A DNA stretch of 64,000 nt from Chryseobacterium angstadtii (GTDB taxonomy: Bacteria; Bacteroidota; Bacteroidia; Flavobacteriales; Weeksellaceae), in assembly GCF_001045465.1 (NCBI RefSeq), contig NZ_LFND01000001.1:1-64000 (forward strand), written 5' to 3'. Every line of letters begins with the position of its first letter. Within the stretch, counting starts at the first letter, position 1. A program made the translations under genes and the position numbers. Shown here in pieces: positions 1 through 9,787 of this stretch. The notes under the pieces are model-generated. The model did no database searches, was not told where the DNA came from, and worked only from the letters and a program-made list of their open reading frames with translations.

Positions 1-222
1 AAATTCATCTAATGGTAACAATGGGGATAAGTGTCGTTATAAAGATCTAATTTAAAACAGATTACACAAAAATTGGACTTATTAACATTGAGCAAAAGAT
101 GGAGTAATCAGGGAAGGAATATGTTGGGAATGGGGAAAAGTAGCAAAGGGGGATATAGAATAGGAAGCTGACAGGGGTAAAAAATGTTCATGAGAAAAGG
201 AAAGTACGAGGTCATGATGTTG

Positions 223-268
223 TATTGACCACAGATGGCACGGATTGACACGGATGTTGATGTGATTA
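223..268 (+). repeat. direct repeat, copy 1
   Basis: This 46-nt segment begins TATTGACCAC and contains GACACGGATGTTGATGTGAT. It matches 622-667 with only a few differences near its 5' side. Such CACGGATTgaCACGGATG-type repeats occur as dispersed intergenic elements in flavobacteria; that assignment is from general knowledge, and only the two-copy repeat is seen directly. Confidence 0.7.
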
Positions 269-302
269 TTGTATTCGGGAGGGATTTTATGTTTTAAGAT
301 TA

Positions 303-350
303 GGCTAAAGCCTGGGGAATGGCTAATGTCGGGTAAGTGGGCTAAAGCCC
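303..350. repeat. paired GGCTAAAGCC palindromes
   Basis: GGCTAAAGCC at 303-312 and GGGCTAAAGCCC at 339-350 are two copies of the same short dyad about 27 nt apart. They look like a small intergenic repeat able to form hairpins. No function is evident. Confidence 0.5.
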
Positions 351-621
351 GCTCCTAGTGAATATATAGGATACAAATATGATATGATAGACGATTTATT
401 AGGAAGGTAAAAGGATTCAGCGGTAAAGGTTAAGAATGCTAATAAATATAACCGCAAGGATAGACAAAGATTTTTTACATAATGCCGGATTTAAGGTAAA
501 CAAAGGCGTAAACTTATCTGAAGAAATACAAGGGAAGAAGGAAGGAAGAAAGAATTAATTTCATTGATTCTTTTTTAGTGGGTGTGTAAGCCATACGTAT
601 TCCTGGCAAGAAGATCAATTT

Positions 622-667
622 TATTGACCACGGATTGCACAGATTGACACGGATGTTGATGTGATTA
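622..667 (+). repeat. direct repeat, copy 2
   Basis: This is the second copy of the 46-nt repeat at 223-268. It has the same orientation and lies about 30 nt past the 3' end of the vanZ-like gene. The 3' half (GACACGGATGTTGATGTGAT) is identical in both copies. Confidence 0.7.
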
Positions 668-698
668 GTGGTGCTTTTAAGAGTAATGGAGTTTTAGT

Positions 699-1109
699 TT
701 AGAAAAACCGCTTGATTAATATCTTATATATATAGTATCCGATTAAACATCCTATGGTATCTGCTACAATATCTAAAGATTCCATGGATCTACCCAGCCC
801 CATCTCTTCCTGAAGGATTTCTGTAAGGAAGGCATATATAAGAATGATCTGAAAGAAATATGAAAATTTGATTCTGGGAAAGGCTGCAATAAAGGAGAAT
901 CCTAACATCGCGAATATGCTCACATGCAAAACTTTGTCAATACCGCTAAACATAAACCAGTATTCCTTGTTCTCCTCACCGGGTTTGAGGAGCATATAAG
1001 TAAGAAATGCCCAATAAATGGGCAAAATCTTACTAAATATTTTTGAAATCTTATCCAATGATTGCCTGGTATTCTTCTGCAGTAAGCAGTTCTGAATGAT
1101 CTGCACCAT
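699..1109 (-). CDS. VanZ-like family membrane protein
   Basis: This is a small polytopic membrane protein with the VanZ-like pattern: an early hydrophobic segment ([14 protein letters not shown]), a DKVLH motif before the second segment, then E-x-x-Q and a [16 protein letters not shown] segment near the C terminus. VanZ gives low-level teicoplanin resistance in enterococci, but the wider family has no established role. The ATG start at 1109 lies inside the 3' end of gcvH, a 59-nt overlap. A TTG at 1058, which overlaps the gcvH stop by only 8 nt and lies just before the conserved part, is an equally plausible start giving about 119 residues. It sits downstream of sprA-gcvH on the same strand and is probably cotranscribed with gcvH. 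Confidence 0.8.
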   Translation of the reverse strand: MVQIIQNCLLQKNTRQSLDKISKIFSKILPIYWAFLTYMLLKPGEENKEYWFMFSGIDKVLHVSIFAMLGFSFIAAFPRIKFSYFFQIILIYAFLTEILQEEMGLGRSMESLDIVADTIGCLIGYYIYKILIKRFF

Positions 1110-1428
1110 CAGCCAGCTCTAATTTAATGATCCATCCGTCTCCATAAGGATCCGTATTTAACAGCTCAGGCTGATCTTCCAACTCTGAATTAAATTCAAT
1201 AACTTTTCCTGCAATAGGTAAGAATAAATCTGAAACTGTTTTCACCGCTTCTACACTTCCGAAAACAGCCCCACCTTCAAGATCATCATCTACCGTATCT
1301 ACATCTACGTATACGATATCGCCAAGCTCTCCCTGTGCGAAGTCTGTAATACCGATTGTAGCAACATTCCCTTCAATCTTGATCCATTCGTGATCTTTCG
1401 TGTACTTTAACTCTGATGGTGTATTCAT
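1051..1428 (-). CDS. gcvH: glycine cleavage system H protein
   Basis: GcvH is the lipoyl carrier that shuttles the aminomethyl group between the P, T and L proteins of glycine cleavage. The 126-residue product has the family length and features: the KYTKDHEWI start, the [15 protein letters not shown] strand region and the lipoylation site [12 protein letters not shown], with Lys63 as the modified residue. The ORF can be extended to 1449, but the ATG at 1428 gives the standard N terminus. It lies 109 nt downstream of the sprA stop on the same strand in a flavobacterial order (ruvA-sprA-gcvH-vanZ). No gcvT or gcvP is present in the window, so the enzyme partners are encoded elsewhere. Confidence 0.95.
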   Translation of the reverse strand: MNTPSELKYTKDHEWIKIEGNVATIGITDFAQGELGDIVYVDVDTVDDDLEGGAVFGSVEAVKTVSDLFLPIAGKVIEFNSELEDQPELLNTDPYGDGWIIKLELADGADHSELLTAEEYQAIIG

Positions 1429-1537
1429 TTTAATTTTTATTTTGTACAAATGTATTCAAAATAATACTAGCTTCAAATATCGGATATAAAAAATGTCCTC
1501 CAAAATTGAAGGACATTGAAAAGGTTTATTATATTTT

Positions 1538-4500
1538 TTAGAAACCACCACCTGAGTCACCAAATGTGAAGGTAGCAGACAGTCCGGCTCTAATGGTAGA
1601 CAACGGGAATGCTGTTGATATTTTATACTTAGAAGTCATTTGCTCATAGAATACTCTTAAATTCAGATTCTCGGAAACATTGTAGTCCGCAGAAAGCTTA
1701 ATATTCATCAGTTTCTGGCCCCCTGTAATCTGTGAGTCATTTAACAGGATATTCATAATAGAGGTTTTACTGTCTCTTAATGAAATATCACCTCTGATGT
1801 TAAGATCAGTTCCTTTTCCTCTTGATCCTCTTGTATTAGCCATACCCAGTCTGAAGTTCTTCACAATATATCCAAGTCTTACCACATATTCTGTATTGGA
1901 ATCTTCCGTAAGGGTATGATTAACCAATCCAAGAAGCATCATTCTGTTTCTGTTGTACTGAATACCGAACTGCATATTGTTTCTCATGGTAACATCAATA
2001 CCGATAAGCGGAGAGAAAGATTCTACGTAGCCCACCTGTGAGAATGTGAAAGGATTAATGTAATCATTATTCACATCAAACGCATTTCCACCAGAAATTC
2101 TGTTAAAGTAATCAATACTTGACTGGATTCCAGTTGCGGTGTAAGTTGCCGTATATCCGTGTAAGATATCAAATTTCGAGAACTGACCATTAATAATAGG
2201 AATGTTTCTTAATCCTGAATAAGTGATTTTCCAGTTCGGAATAGGCATTCCTGCTTTTTTAGCATTTCCGATCTGCTTCACAGATTTCCCTTCAACAGCC
2301 GCTCTGAACGCAGGAATCAACACATAAGCATTAGCAATGCTATAATGCTCTGCATATCCCTCACTGTTTAATACTTCCCCTATTCCCAACTGCTGCGAAA
2401 GAATTCTTGCATTTTCCCTGATAGCCTGATAGACCACCTGCGTTTCTTTAAATGAAGTTTTAAGAAGCACCACAGAATTGGAATAGGTCACCTGATCGTT
2501 GGCAAAAGCATAATCATGGTTTGCTGTCCCCAGATTATTCCTGTTGTTAAACCCTGACTGTGAAAAGTTTCGGTTATAGTTGTGCAACGCACTCAAATCA
2601 ATCCTGAAATCATTCATCGGAACAATCTGTAAATTGGCCCTTAGTTCCCTTGTGGACATTTTGATGTAAGGATCCGTCATATAAGGCGAATCACTTACCC
2701 AGCCATTTTCAAGTACTGTTCTTCTGATATCCGCCTGTGATCCGAAAAGGAATCCGATCGTAGGACCTCCCAATGTCTGGCCGTAACCATACATATTCGG
2801 TGCTGACAATAAACCTGGAAGTACTGTTCCATTGTTCTCTGAGTAATTAACATCTAACTGTTTAAATGATGTCAATGCAAAAGCTGCGCTCTGAAGGATC
2901 GTAAGCTTATTCTTAAATTTATAGCTCTTGTATCGGTATCTTTTCTTTTCCCACTGCTGCGTATATGCGTTGTTCAGGGAATCTATTTCCTGCTTACGTT
3001 TCTGTAGTTTTGCAGAAATATTTTTGAAGTATTTAAACTGTCCGAAGAATTTCGGAATATCTGCTGTAGCCGTAGCCTGAATGATATTGGTATTCTGACC
3101 TACAGAACCTAGGCTTCCTTCCGGACTTGCAAGTAGTGCTGTGGATCTTGAGTTCCAGTTATACGTAAGTCCATATCCTACTTCTGCATCAATGAAATCC
3201 AAATATGGAAGATACTGGAACGGCAGTTTGTAGTTCAGCTGTACTCTATGATTGTACAGTACCGGTCTCCCCGCTCTGAATACATTTCCAAAGATGGATT
3301 TATCATTCATCCCGTTTACATCCACATTATCATTAAGCGTTCTGGTTGCAGAATTGATTTCCAGTTTCAATGCTTTTGTAAAGTTGAATCCTAAACCATA
3401 CTGCCATCCGAAGAAGAAATTTCTGTTTCTGATTGCCGCAAAGCTGTCACCTGTATTTCCGCTTAGGATTGCTTCTACATTTCTAAATTCAAGTTCGTTG
3501 TAATTTCTGTCGATTTCCGTTCTGAAGGATAATCTTGTAGGAATCGGATTGAAATTGAATTCTTTGATCCATCTCAGGTATTTTGTAGATTTTGCCGTAT
3601 CACTGATCATTTTATTGAACGGCTTAATCACCCACGGCTTGAAAGTATAGTTGTAATCCACATACCCTCTCAGATATTGTCTGTAGTTTTTGGATGTATA
3701 AATATCTCTGAAATAATCATCGTTATAAACTGCCGTTACGGAAACGTTTTCAATATCGTAGAATTTAGGTTTTTTATTTGGATTTACTCTTTCCTTACGC
3801 ATATTCACAACACCGATACTTCTTTGCTGGGTATAGGTTCTTGCAACTTTTTTCAGCTGCTCTTTGTTGGCTGCCTTGTTGAATTCCACATCGGTATCCA
3901 GAGGATTGTATTTCGGATCCTCAATGGTTTGCGAATAAGAATAGTTTAAAGGAATTTTCATTCCGCTTTTTTCAGGAAGGAACTTATCTACATTTATGGC
4001 TGTATTAATACTAAATGCCGACTGTGTAGACTGAGTTCTTTCTGCCGGTTTTGAATCTATATTCCCAAAGCCTACAGAGGTATAAGAAGCACTGGTATTC
4101 ACGGTTGCAAAATCTCCAAGATTAAAGTTTAAGCTTGCGTTTCCTGCATAACCTCCGTCATTTTCAATTTCAGAAAGACGGATTTCGTTTACCCAAAGAA
4201 TCCTCTCAATAGTTGCAGGTCCCGTTCTGTACTGATCATGTCTGATACCAATCATAATGGTTGTGACATTCCCTAAGCTTGGGCGACCTTTAATAAAAAT
4301 CTTTTTAAGTTCATTCGCTGAACTAAATACTAAGTCCTCTACTCTATTGGTAATATTATTTGGAGAGTTTTTATCTCTTCTGATTTTAGCATCAACAAAA
4401 TTCTGAATTTCAAAATCTACATCATTCTCTATCGGCCAGATTTCCATAGGTGCCGTAGCTGACTTCTTGGTAAGCTTTAGGGTAGATTCATATTCATAAT

Positions 4501-7500
4501 AGTTATCTGTAGCATCACTTCCAAAACGGATAAAGAATTTCGTTTTAGGGTCAATCATACCATCTAAAGCATCTCTGCTGGTTGGGTCCTGTGCGTGTAC
4601 AAAAAGTTTAAGTTTCTTATACCTTCTCATGTCGAGTGTGGTATTTTTGAAAACTCCTCTTGCTTCATACCCCAGATCTTTCACTTTCATGTATAGAGAA
4701 GCTTCATTTTGTCTTTGTGCACCAGCATTTCCACTTAACACCTGTCTGTCTATACCCGGAGGTAATACATAAGGAGGCTGGTTTAAAGCATTTTCTTCAA
4801 TATTTACACTTCCAACCTCAAAATTATTGTTAAAATTTAGATCTGTAGGTGCTAGCCCTTCGTTAGGAGAAGTTACAACCTGACTGGCAATCTGGTTAGG
4901 ATATCTTCTCCAGTCAGATCTTACCAAATCCATGGTCCCGAATCTTAAAGTAGAAGTATTCTCAAACCCGGCAAGCATTAATCTCGCAAATCTTACATTG
5001 TTCAGTACAGATGCACTTCTTTCTCCTTCCGCTTCCGTTTCTGCATATTTTGAAACCGGAATTCTGAATAAATACCATTTTACATCTGAAGTCTGCCCGT
5101 TCTGGAAAGTTGCTTTTACCGTTTTTACATCTACGATATTGTTATTTCCTAATGTAAGGCTTGGCTTATCCAGTTTTACAATATATTCATTGTAGCTTTC
5201 TGTCTGGTCAAGGTTATAATCTTTGTTGATATCTTCTGCATCCGGAGTCTGTGAAGCTACTTCCAGTGAATTAGCCTGCGAGTTTCCTTCCGGGTTTCTG
5301 AAGTATTTGTATCGCTGAACAAGAGATGAAGCCTGGCCGCCTGTAAATCTATCTGACATAAAGAATACAAAGTCATCAACGGCAGGGTCTACCAAATTGG
5401 TTACCGGGTTTACAAATGTATTCCCGAATCTCATGGATTCCTGATCAGAGCTTAAACCATCATATCCTAAATCCTGAGCTCTTCTGTCGTCTCCTTCACT
5501 GGAGAATGCATAAAGAATTGGTGGCTGTTTTGGCTGTACCCCCCAATTAGAAGTGGTCGTAGTTGAAGGTGCTCCCGGAGTCGGAAGACCGTTTTCATAC
5601 TGCATTTTTCCGTCTTTCAGGATATCTTCGGACACGTTTCCTAAGTGAAGTAAAAGTCGGGCTCTGTCTCCTAAGGTATTTCCGTCCGCATAAGGATCCA
5701 TCATCCAGAATTCAACATATTCGATATTTGAATTCACGAAGTTGGAAACACTGATAGGTCTCATTATCCCCGCCCATCTTGCAGCCGCTGTTTCAGCACC
5801 CGGATTGACGTTGTAAGGCCCTCTTTCCTGAGGATAGTAGGATAAGTCTAACGTATTGGTGAATGTTTGCTCACCTGCAACAAAATCTCTGTTGTTATAA
5901 ATTTCAGAATACTGAACTCTCCTGGAAGCGTGGTTGGAAACAGACTGCGCTGTAATTCCTGCCGGAGCTCTTCCTCCTACTCCCCAGAATCTAGGGTCGA
6001 TATTATACCAGGAAAGAAGTCCTCTCCCATAACCGCTTGTTAAAGCATCATCTGCCGGCGGTCCGTTAAACGGTGCTGCCATATTTTTTTCAGGTCTTGA
6101 AGCAAGACTCCATGCAGCAGGTTCTTTTAAGGATATTTTAGAAGTCGTCTGCTCGAAGTCATCAACATAAGACTGGTCATTCGTTCCTTTATTAAGTCCA
6201 GGAAGCAAATAAGCCGCTTCCATTTTAAAGTTCAGGTTGGATGGTGCCTCGGTATTAACAAACGGGATTTTATCTGTAAGCCTGGTCAGGAATGGAACCT
6301 GATTGTTGTACATCATATTGATCCCGGCCATTGTATTATTAACCGCTTCCTGCCCGTAGTTTACTTTCTGTGTAAGCGGAGATTCCGAATAATTGACAAC
6401 CGTTCCTCCCAATATAAAGTTTTCGCTGAATCTTCTTTCCAGGTTCAATCCTAAGAATCTTTTTCTCTGGGTATTGAATGTAAGCTGATTTTCTAATGAG
6501 ATATTGATAGCCTGTCCGGACTGCTTAACATTTTCGTTGATCACCGTTACGGTACCCAACATGTAATCTACGGTATAGTCCACCCCTTCCGTCAGCTGAA
6601 CACCATTGGCAGAAACCTTTACGGAACCCTGAGGCACGTTTACCGCTCCAAGAGAAATCCCCTGCCCCTGTGTTCCTTTATAACGTCCTTCTATGGTATA
6701 ACGCTGTGCGAGGTTACTGGAAGTGGCTACCTGTTTCTGCTGTCTGTACAGGTCGTTGAAGACAAACTGCGGATCGTTACTTCCTATCTGGCTCTGCATA
6801 AAGCTTCCGAAGGGCTGTACTTTCGTAAAGATAATCCTTCCCGTTTCCGGCCGGATGGTAATTCCGTTCACAAAGTCAAAAATACCGTCTCCCAATACAC
6901 CACTGCTGGCCTGAATATCTCCGTTCATATTAAGGCGGTCCCAGTTGAATAGTTTCAGTAGATTCTTATCCTGAACAGGGGTTCCCGGAAGATAATTTAC
7001 CTTACCTCCGGTTTTCGGATCTCTGTAGAAAACATTCAGAATGAAACCATCCTGTGCTACCTGCCCTGCATCCAGGGAATAGATGTTCTTCATCATCAGG
7101 TCCCACATCGGAGATTCTGTATTCACTTTATTGTTTACTCTAAGGACTTTGGTTACCAGTACCGGGCTTTCTTCAGAGAATTCCCCTACTTTATACACCT
7201 TGTTGGTTCCGTCCGTAAAGGAGTATGAAACGGCTAAAAGCTGATTTTCGTTCAGCTTCTGATTTAATGAAATGTATCCTAATTGGGGCTGTAATATATA
7301 TTCATTCGAATTCAGCCTTCTTGCTTTTGTATTAAAAATAAACTGTTCGCCATTATCATAAGGCTGTGTACTCCCCGGGAACATTTGTCCCTGGAATGTT
7401 GTAGCATAGTTTTTACCGGCTTCTCTTGGCCCTATTGCTGCGTTAATGGACGGATAAAGTCCGTTCTGAGAGTTATCCGGAAGCCCGCCAGGTCCTTCTC

Positions 7501-8599
7501 CCAGGTCTCGGATACCAATAATACTTTTCTGATAAGCGAGGTTACTGTTTCCCTGATCGAGTACCCAGACCTCCAATCTGGTAATGTTAACCGTGGAGTT
7601 GATCTGTGGATAATTGGCCAATGCCTGGTCATAACGGTCAAGGAAATAATGTCCCAGGAAGAAGTGCTGATTATCTTCATAATCAATGGCATTAACTTTA
7701 AAGTTATTCATCACTCCTCCACCCTGTACAACAATATTACGGGCTTCACCCTGTTGTTGGGAAAGAACTATTGTTCCGTATGTTTTTCCGAGCTGGAATT
7801 CTGATTTCACCCCGAACAGGGACTGTGAACCACGGATAAGACTGGTAGAAAGCGGCATATTTACGTTACCGAATTCTATTCTTTTTATGATTTTATCTTC
7901 CCCTCCTGCGCTTGGTTTGTCTACATCGCCAAGGCCTTTGGTCTGAAGGTCTTTCCAGCTTCCTTTTGCCTGCCAGACAAGATTCATTCTGTTTTCGAAT
8001 GCAAAACCGCTCTGGGTATCATAATTGGCTTTCAACTGAAGGTTTTCTCCTACTTTTCCTAAAAGTCCCAGCTGGATTCTCTGATCGATATCAAAGGTAA
8101 AGCTGGTTCTGTTTTGCGGCAGAATCAGCGGGTTGTCAATTTTCTGATAAAGTCCTGCAAAATCCAGGGAAGCATATCCTGAAGGAATGATTTCAATCTT
8201 GTTGCTTCCGAAAATGGTTTCAAACAATCTGTTGTTGATCATCAGGGAAGGAATAAGTCCCTGTTTCCGTGCATCTGTTCTGTCTCTTCTGAAGAGTAGA
8301 CTGTATTTATCAGATTTTTCTTTGTAATAGGCTCTTGTCTGTGTAGCGAGCATAAATTCTTTATACTCTTCGGGGGACATGGCGGTAGGAGGTCCGGTAA
8401 ACGTATTTCCGATCTTAGGATATACGTAATACATTCCGGTCTTTATGTCGTAAAAGGCTTCGTACCTCGTAGGGTCGGCCAGTTGATAGTCTTTCTTGAT
8501 GATCGCAGTATCACGTACCTGCTGCGCAAAGGCACTTACTGACATACATAGGAACGACAGGAACAAAAATATTTTGAGATGCTTATTATTCGCCACCAA
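1538..8599 (-). CDS. sprA: SprA, T9SS outer-membrane translocon and gliding protein
   Basis: SprA is the giant outer-membrane beta-barrel that forms the export channel of the type IX secretion system. It is needed for secretion of T9SS cargo and, where present, gliding motility. The predicted product is 2353 residues, the usual size. It starts with a signal peptide (about residues 9-25, ending SAFAQ) and is rich in alternating aromatic/polar beta strands throughout. Long aromatic-rich strands run to the glycine-rich C terminus ending FTFGDSGGGF. There is no ATG: the 5' end offers TTG at 8599 and GTG at 8596, and GTG is equally likely. It begins 3 nt after the ruvA stop, so translation is probably coupled. 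Several T9SS cargo genes in this window (34428, 41154, 43196, 58576) depend on this machine. Confidence 0.96.
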   Translation of the reverse strand: MVANNKHLKIFLFLSFLCMSVSAFAQQVRDTAIIKKDYQLADPTRYEAFYDIKTGMYYVYPKIGNTFTGPPTAMSPEEYKEFMLATQTRAYYKEKSDKYSLLFRRDRTDARKQGLIPSLMINNRLFETIFGSNKIEIIPSGYASLDFAGLYQKIDNPLILPQNRTSFTFDIDQRIQLGLLGKVGENLQLKANYDTQSGFAFENRMNLVWQAKGSWKDLQTKGLGDVDKPSAGGEDKIIKRIEFGNVNMPLSTSLIRGSQSLFGVKSEFQLGKTYGTIVLSQQQGEARNIVVQGGGVMNNFKVNAIDYEDNQHFFLGHYFLDRYDQALANYPQINSTVNITRLEVWVLDQGNSNLAYQKSIIGIRDLGEGPGGLPDNSQNGLYPSINAAIGPREAGKNYATTFQGQMFPGSTQPYDNGEQFIFNTKARRLNSNEYILQPQLGYISLNQKLNENQLLAVSYSFTDGTNKVYKVGEFSEESPVLVTKVLRVNNKVNTESPMWDLMMKNIYSLDAGQVAQDGFILNVFYRDPKTGGKVNYLPGTPVQDKNLLKLFNWDRLNMNGDIQASSGVLGDGIFDFVNGITIRPETGRIIFTKVQPFGSFMQSQIGSNDPQFVFNDLYRQQKQVATSSNLAQRYTIEGRYKGTQGQGISLGAVNVPQGSVKVSANGVQLTEGVDYTVDYMLGTVTVINENVKQSGQAINISLENQLTFNTQRKRFLGLNLERRFSENFILGGTVVNYSESPLTQKVNYGQEAVNNTMAGINMMYNNQVPFLTRLTDKIPFVNTEAPSNLNFKMEAAYLLPGLNKGTNDQSYVDDFEQTTSKISLKEPAAWSLASRPEKNMAAPFNGPPADDALTSGYGRGLLSWYNIDPRFWGVGGRAPAGITAQSVSNHASRRVQYSEIYNNRDFVAGEQTFTNTLDLSYYPQERGPYNVNPGAETAAARWAGIMRPISVSNFVNSNIEYVEFWMMDPYADGNTLGDRARLLLHLGNVSEDILKDGKMQYENGLPTPGAPSTTTTSNWGVQPKQPPILYAFSSEGDDRRAQDLGYDGLSSDQESMRFGNTFVNPVTNLVDPAVDDFVFFMSDRFTGGQASSLVQRYKYFRNPEGNSQANSLEVASQTPDAEDINKDYNLDQTESYNEYIVKLDKPSLTLGNNNIVDVKTVKATFQNGQTSDVKWYLFRIPVSKYAETEAEGERSASVLNNVRFARLMLAGFENTSTLRFGTMDLVRSDWRRYPNQIASQVVTSPNEGLAPTDLNFNNNFEVGSVNIEENALNQPPYVLPPGIDRQVLSGNAGAQRQNEASLYMKVKDLGYEARGVFKNTTLDMRRYKKLKLFVHAQDPTSRDALDGMIDPKTKFFIRFGSDATDNYYEYESTLKLTKKSATAPMEIWPIENDVDFEIQNFVDAKIRRDKNSPNNITNRVEDLVFSSANELKKIFIKGRPSLGNVTTIMIGIRHDQYRTGPATIERILWVNEIRLSEIENDGGYAGNASLNFNLGDFATVNTSASYTSVGFGNIDSKPAERTQSTQSAFSINTAINVDKFLPEKSGMKIPLNYSYSQTIEDPKYNPLDTDVEFNKAANKEQLKKVARTYTQQRSIGVVNMRKERVNPNKKPKFYDIENVSVTAVYNDDYFRDIYTSKNYRQYLRGYVDYNYTFKPWVIKPFNKMISDTAKSTKYLRWIKEFNFNPIPTRLSFRTEIDRNYNELEFRNVEAILSGNTGDSFAAIRNRNFFFGWQYGLGFNFTKALKLEINSATRTLNDNVDVNGMNDKSIFGNVFRAGRPVLYNHRVQLNYKLPFQYLPYLDFIDAEVGYGLTYNWNSRSTALLASPEGSLGSVGQNTNIIQATATADIPKFFGQFKYFKNISAKLQKRKQEIDSLNNAYTQQWEKKRYRYKSYKFKNKLTILQSAAFALTSFKQLDVNYSENNGTVLPGLLSAPNMYGYGQTLGGPTIGFLFGSQADIRRTVLENGWVSDSPYMTDPYIKMSTRELRANLQIVPMNDFRIDLSALHNYNRNFSQSGFNNRNNLGTANHDYAFANDQVTYSNSVVLLKTSFKETQVVYQAIRENARILSQQLGIGEVLNSEGYAEHYSIANAYVLIPAFRAAVEGKSVKQIGNAKKAGMPIPNWKITYSGLRNIPIINGQFSKFDILHGYTATYTATGIQSSIDYFNRISGGNAFDVNNDYINPFTFSQVGYVESFSPLIGIDVTMRNNMQFGIQYNRNRMMLLGLVNHTLTEDSNTEYVVRLGYIVKNFRLGMANTRGSRGKGTDLNIRGDISLRDSKTSIMNILLNDSQITGGQKLMNIKLSADYNVSENLNLRVFYEQMTSKYKISTAFPLSTIRAGLSATFTFGDSGGGF

Positions 8600-8602
8600 A
8601 TG

Positions 8603-9187
8603 TTAAATGTTTTTTAAAATTTGTTTTACCAATTCTTCTACGGAAATCTCCGGATCCTGTTTCATGATTCTGTCTGCAAGCTTCTCGCTCATCCGTTTCG
8701 GGATCCCTAAAACTTCTAATGCAGATAACGATTCTTCCTTGACTTTATTATCCACCAAAGCAGAAATATTTTGCTCTGCAATGCCGAATTTTTGGACTTT
8801 ATCCTTCAAATCCACAATGATTCTTTCTGCAGTTTTGGCACCTATTCCTTTAGCTTTCTGAATGAGGGCACTGTTCTTGGAAAGGATGGCCGAGGCAATC
8901 TCTTCAAGACTTAAAGTGGAAAGAAGTATAAGGGCAGAAACCGCTCCTACTCCGTTAACGCTAATTAACAGATTGAACATTTCTTTTTCTGAACGAGTGT
9001 TAAATCCAAAGAGAAGATGAGCATCTTCCCGTATGATCTGCTGAGTAAATAAAAATGCCGGCTGATTCAGGGCCAGTACCTGGGAGGTCATCAAACTGAT
9101 ACCTACATAGTAACCAACTCCTTGTACGTTGATCACTGCGTAAGTGGGCGTAAGTTCTTGAACGCTGCCTTGTAAGGAAAATATCAT
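8603..9187 (-). CDS. ruvA: Holliday junction branch migration protein RuvA
   Basis: RuvA binds Holliday junctions and loads the RuvB motor for branch migration. The 194-residue length is normal. The N-terminal OB fold (residues 1-65) is followed by helix-hairpin-helix segments (LISVNGVGAVSALILL and KAKGIGAKTAERIIVDLKDK) and a C-terminal three-helix domain (from about 145: ALEVLGIPKRMSEKLADRI) that contacts RuvB. It is immediately upstream of sprA in the same orientation, as in many Flavobacteriia. ruvB and ruvC are not in the window. Confidence 0.95.
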   Translation of the reverse strand: MIFSLQGSVQELTPTYAVINVQGVGYYVGISLMTSQVLALNQPAFLFTQQIIREDAHLLFGFNTRSEKEMFNLLISVNGVGAVSALILLSTLSLEEIASAILSKNSALIQKAKGIGAKTAERIIVDLKDKVQKFGIAEQNISALVDNKVKEESLSALEVLGIPKRMSEKLADRIMKQDPEISVEELVKQILKNI

Positions 9188-9315
9188 TATTAATTTTTAA
9201 AACTCCCAAATATAGCAATTTAAACTAATTAATATTTTCATTTCATGCACGAATACTTTTTAACTTAAATTTTGAGTATCAATTCAATGAATTCAAACAA
9301 ATATCAAAAAATACA

Positions 9316-9343
9316 AAAAACCCATCCGTTCGGATAGGTTTTA
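9316..9343 (-). terminator. hairpin terminator after six-Cys peptide gene
   Basis: AAAACC-ATCC/GGAT-GGTTTT arms surround a GTTC loop, with an A-rich left flank that becomes U-rich on the minus strand. It lies about 30 nt past the stop of the peptide gene at 9373-9570 and separates it from ruvA. Confidence 0.7.
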
Positions 9344-9372
9344 TAGTAAAATGAATGAGTTTGATAAATATT

Positions 9373-9570
9373 CTATGGATTTATATCCAGACACATACTT
9401 ACAGCACAAGCACCGTTTACACAAGTTGGAGTACAACCTATTAAACATAGCTGCCCCTGAGACGGAAGACAATAATATCCTCCATCAGGAGATTGAAGAG
9501 GCTTATCTCTAACCCCTGCACCGCTTATTTGTCTTAAATGTTCTCTTGATAGTTTTTTGATGTTTTTCAT
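9373..9570 (-). CDS. six-cysteine GG-type leader peptide (bacteriocin-like)
   Basis: This 65-residue precursor has a leader beginning MKNIKKLSREHLRQISGAG and a cysteine-rich core. The leader resembles the GG-type natural-product leaders of Bacteroidota that C39 peptidases cleave, although the site reads GAG rather than GG. The core has six cysteines spaced 7-3-3-4-4 and many small residues (CTPTCVNGACAVSMC). The leader matches those of the peptides at 22076 and 24673 and the broken one at 18957, but the core is unrelated. No processing or export gene is adjacent, so it would need the exporter at 22.4 kb or another copy. It is flanked by its own promoter-like site and terminator. A toxin, signal or structural role is unproven. 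Confidence 0.75.
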   Translation of the reverse strand: MKNIKKLSREHLRQISGAGVRDKPLQSPDGGYYCLPSQGQLCLIGCTPTCVNGACAVSMCLDINP

Positions 9571-9593
9571 AATAATTTATTTTTTGATCGGCG

Positions 9594-9621
9594 TAAATAT
9601 ATTTATTTTCCTTTAAAACAA
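9594..9621 (-). promoter_or_regulatory. predicted promoter of the orphan peptide
   Basis: On the minus strand a TTG (9621-9619) is followed after 17 nt by TATATTTA (9601-9594), one base off the Bacteroidota -7 consensus TAnnTTTG. It lies about 24 nt upstream of the peptide ATG. Confidence 0.5.
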
Positions 9622-9787
9622 CCATGTTTATTGAAAATTTATTAAAAAATTATTCATCTATTTCACATAATAGCAAATAACTCTAATTTTTATTTAAATA
9701 TTTCCATTCACAGATTTCATACTAATTATTGTCCTGAGTGCGGGAGAAGGCTTTTTTTTATAATGTCAGGAATTTTTTTTAGAAAAT

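Larger units (their letters stand above)
1..698. other. intergenic stretch without a supported gene
   Basis: I see no credible coding region here. It holds two copies of a 46-nt direct repeat (223-268 and 622-667) and two short GGCTAAAGCC palindromes (303-312 and 339-350). The rest is purine-rich sequence with no coding periodicity that I can recognise. It looks like accumulated intergenic repeat debris downstream of the vanZ-like gene. Confidence 0.6.

Noticed and set aside
1..698. GxxExxY-type gene suggested by the flanking repeat
   Set aside because: No open frame of the right kind exists in the interval; only the repeat itself is present.
7385..8100. Plus-strand ORFs of 62-139 codons opposite sprA
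   Set aside because: They are antisense shadows of the sprA frame with no motif, start signal or context; sprA is unambiguous.
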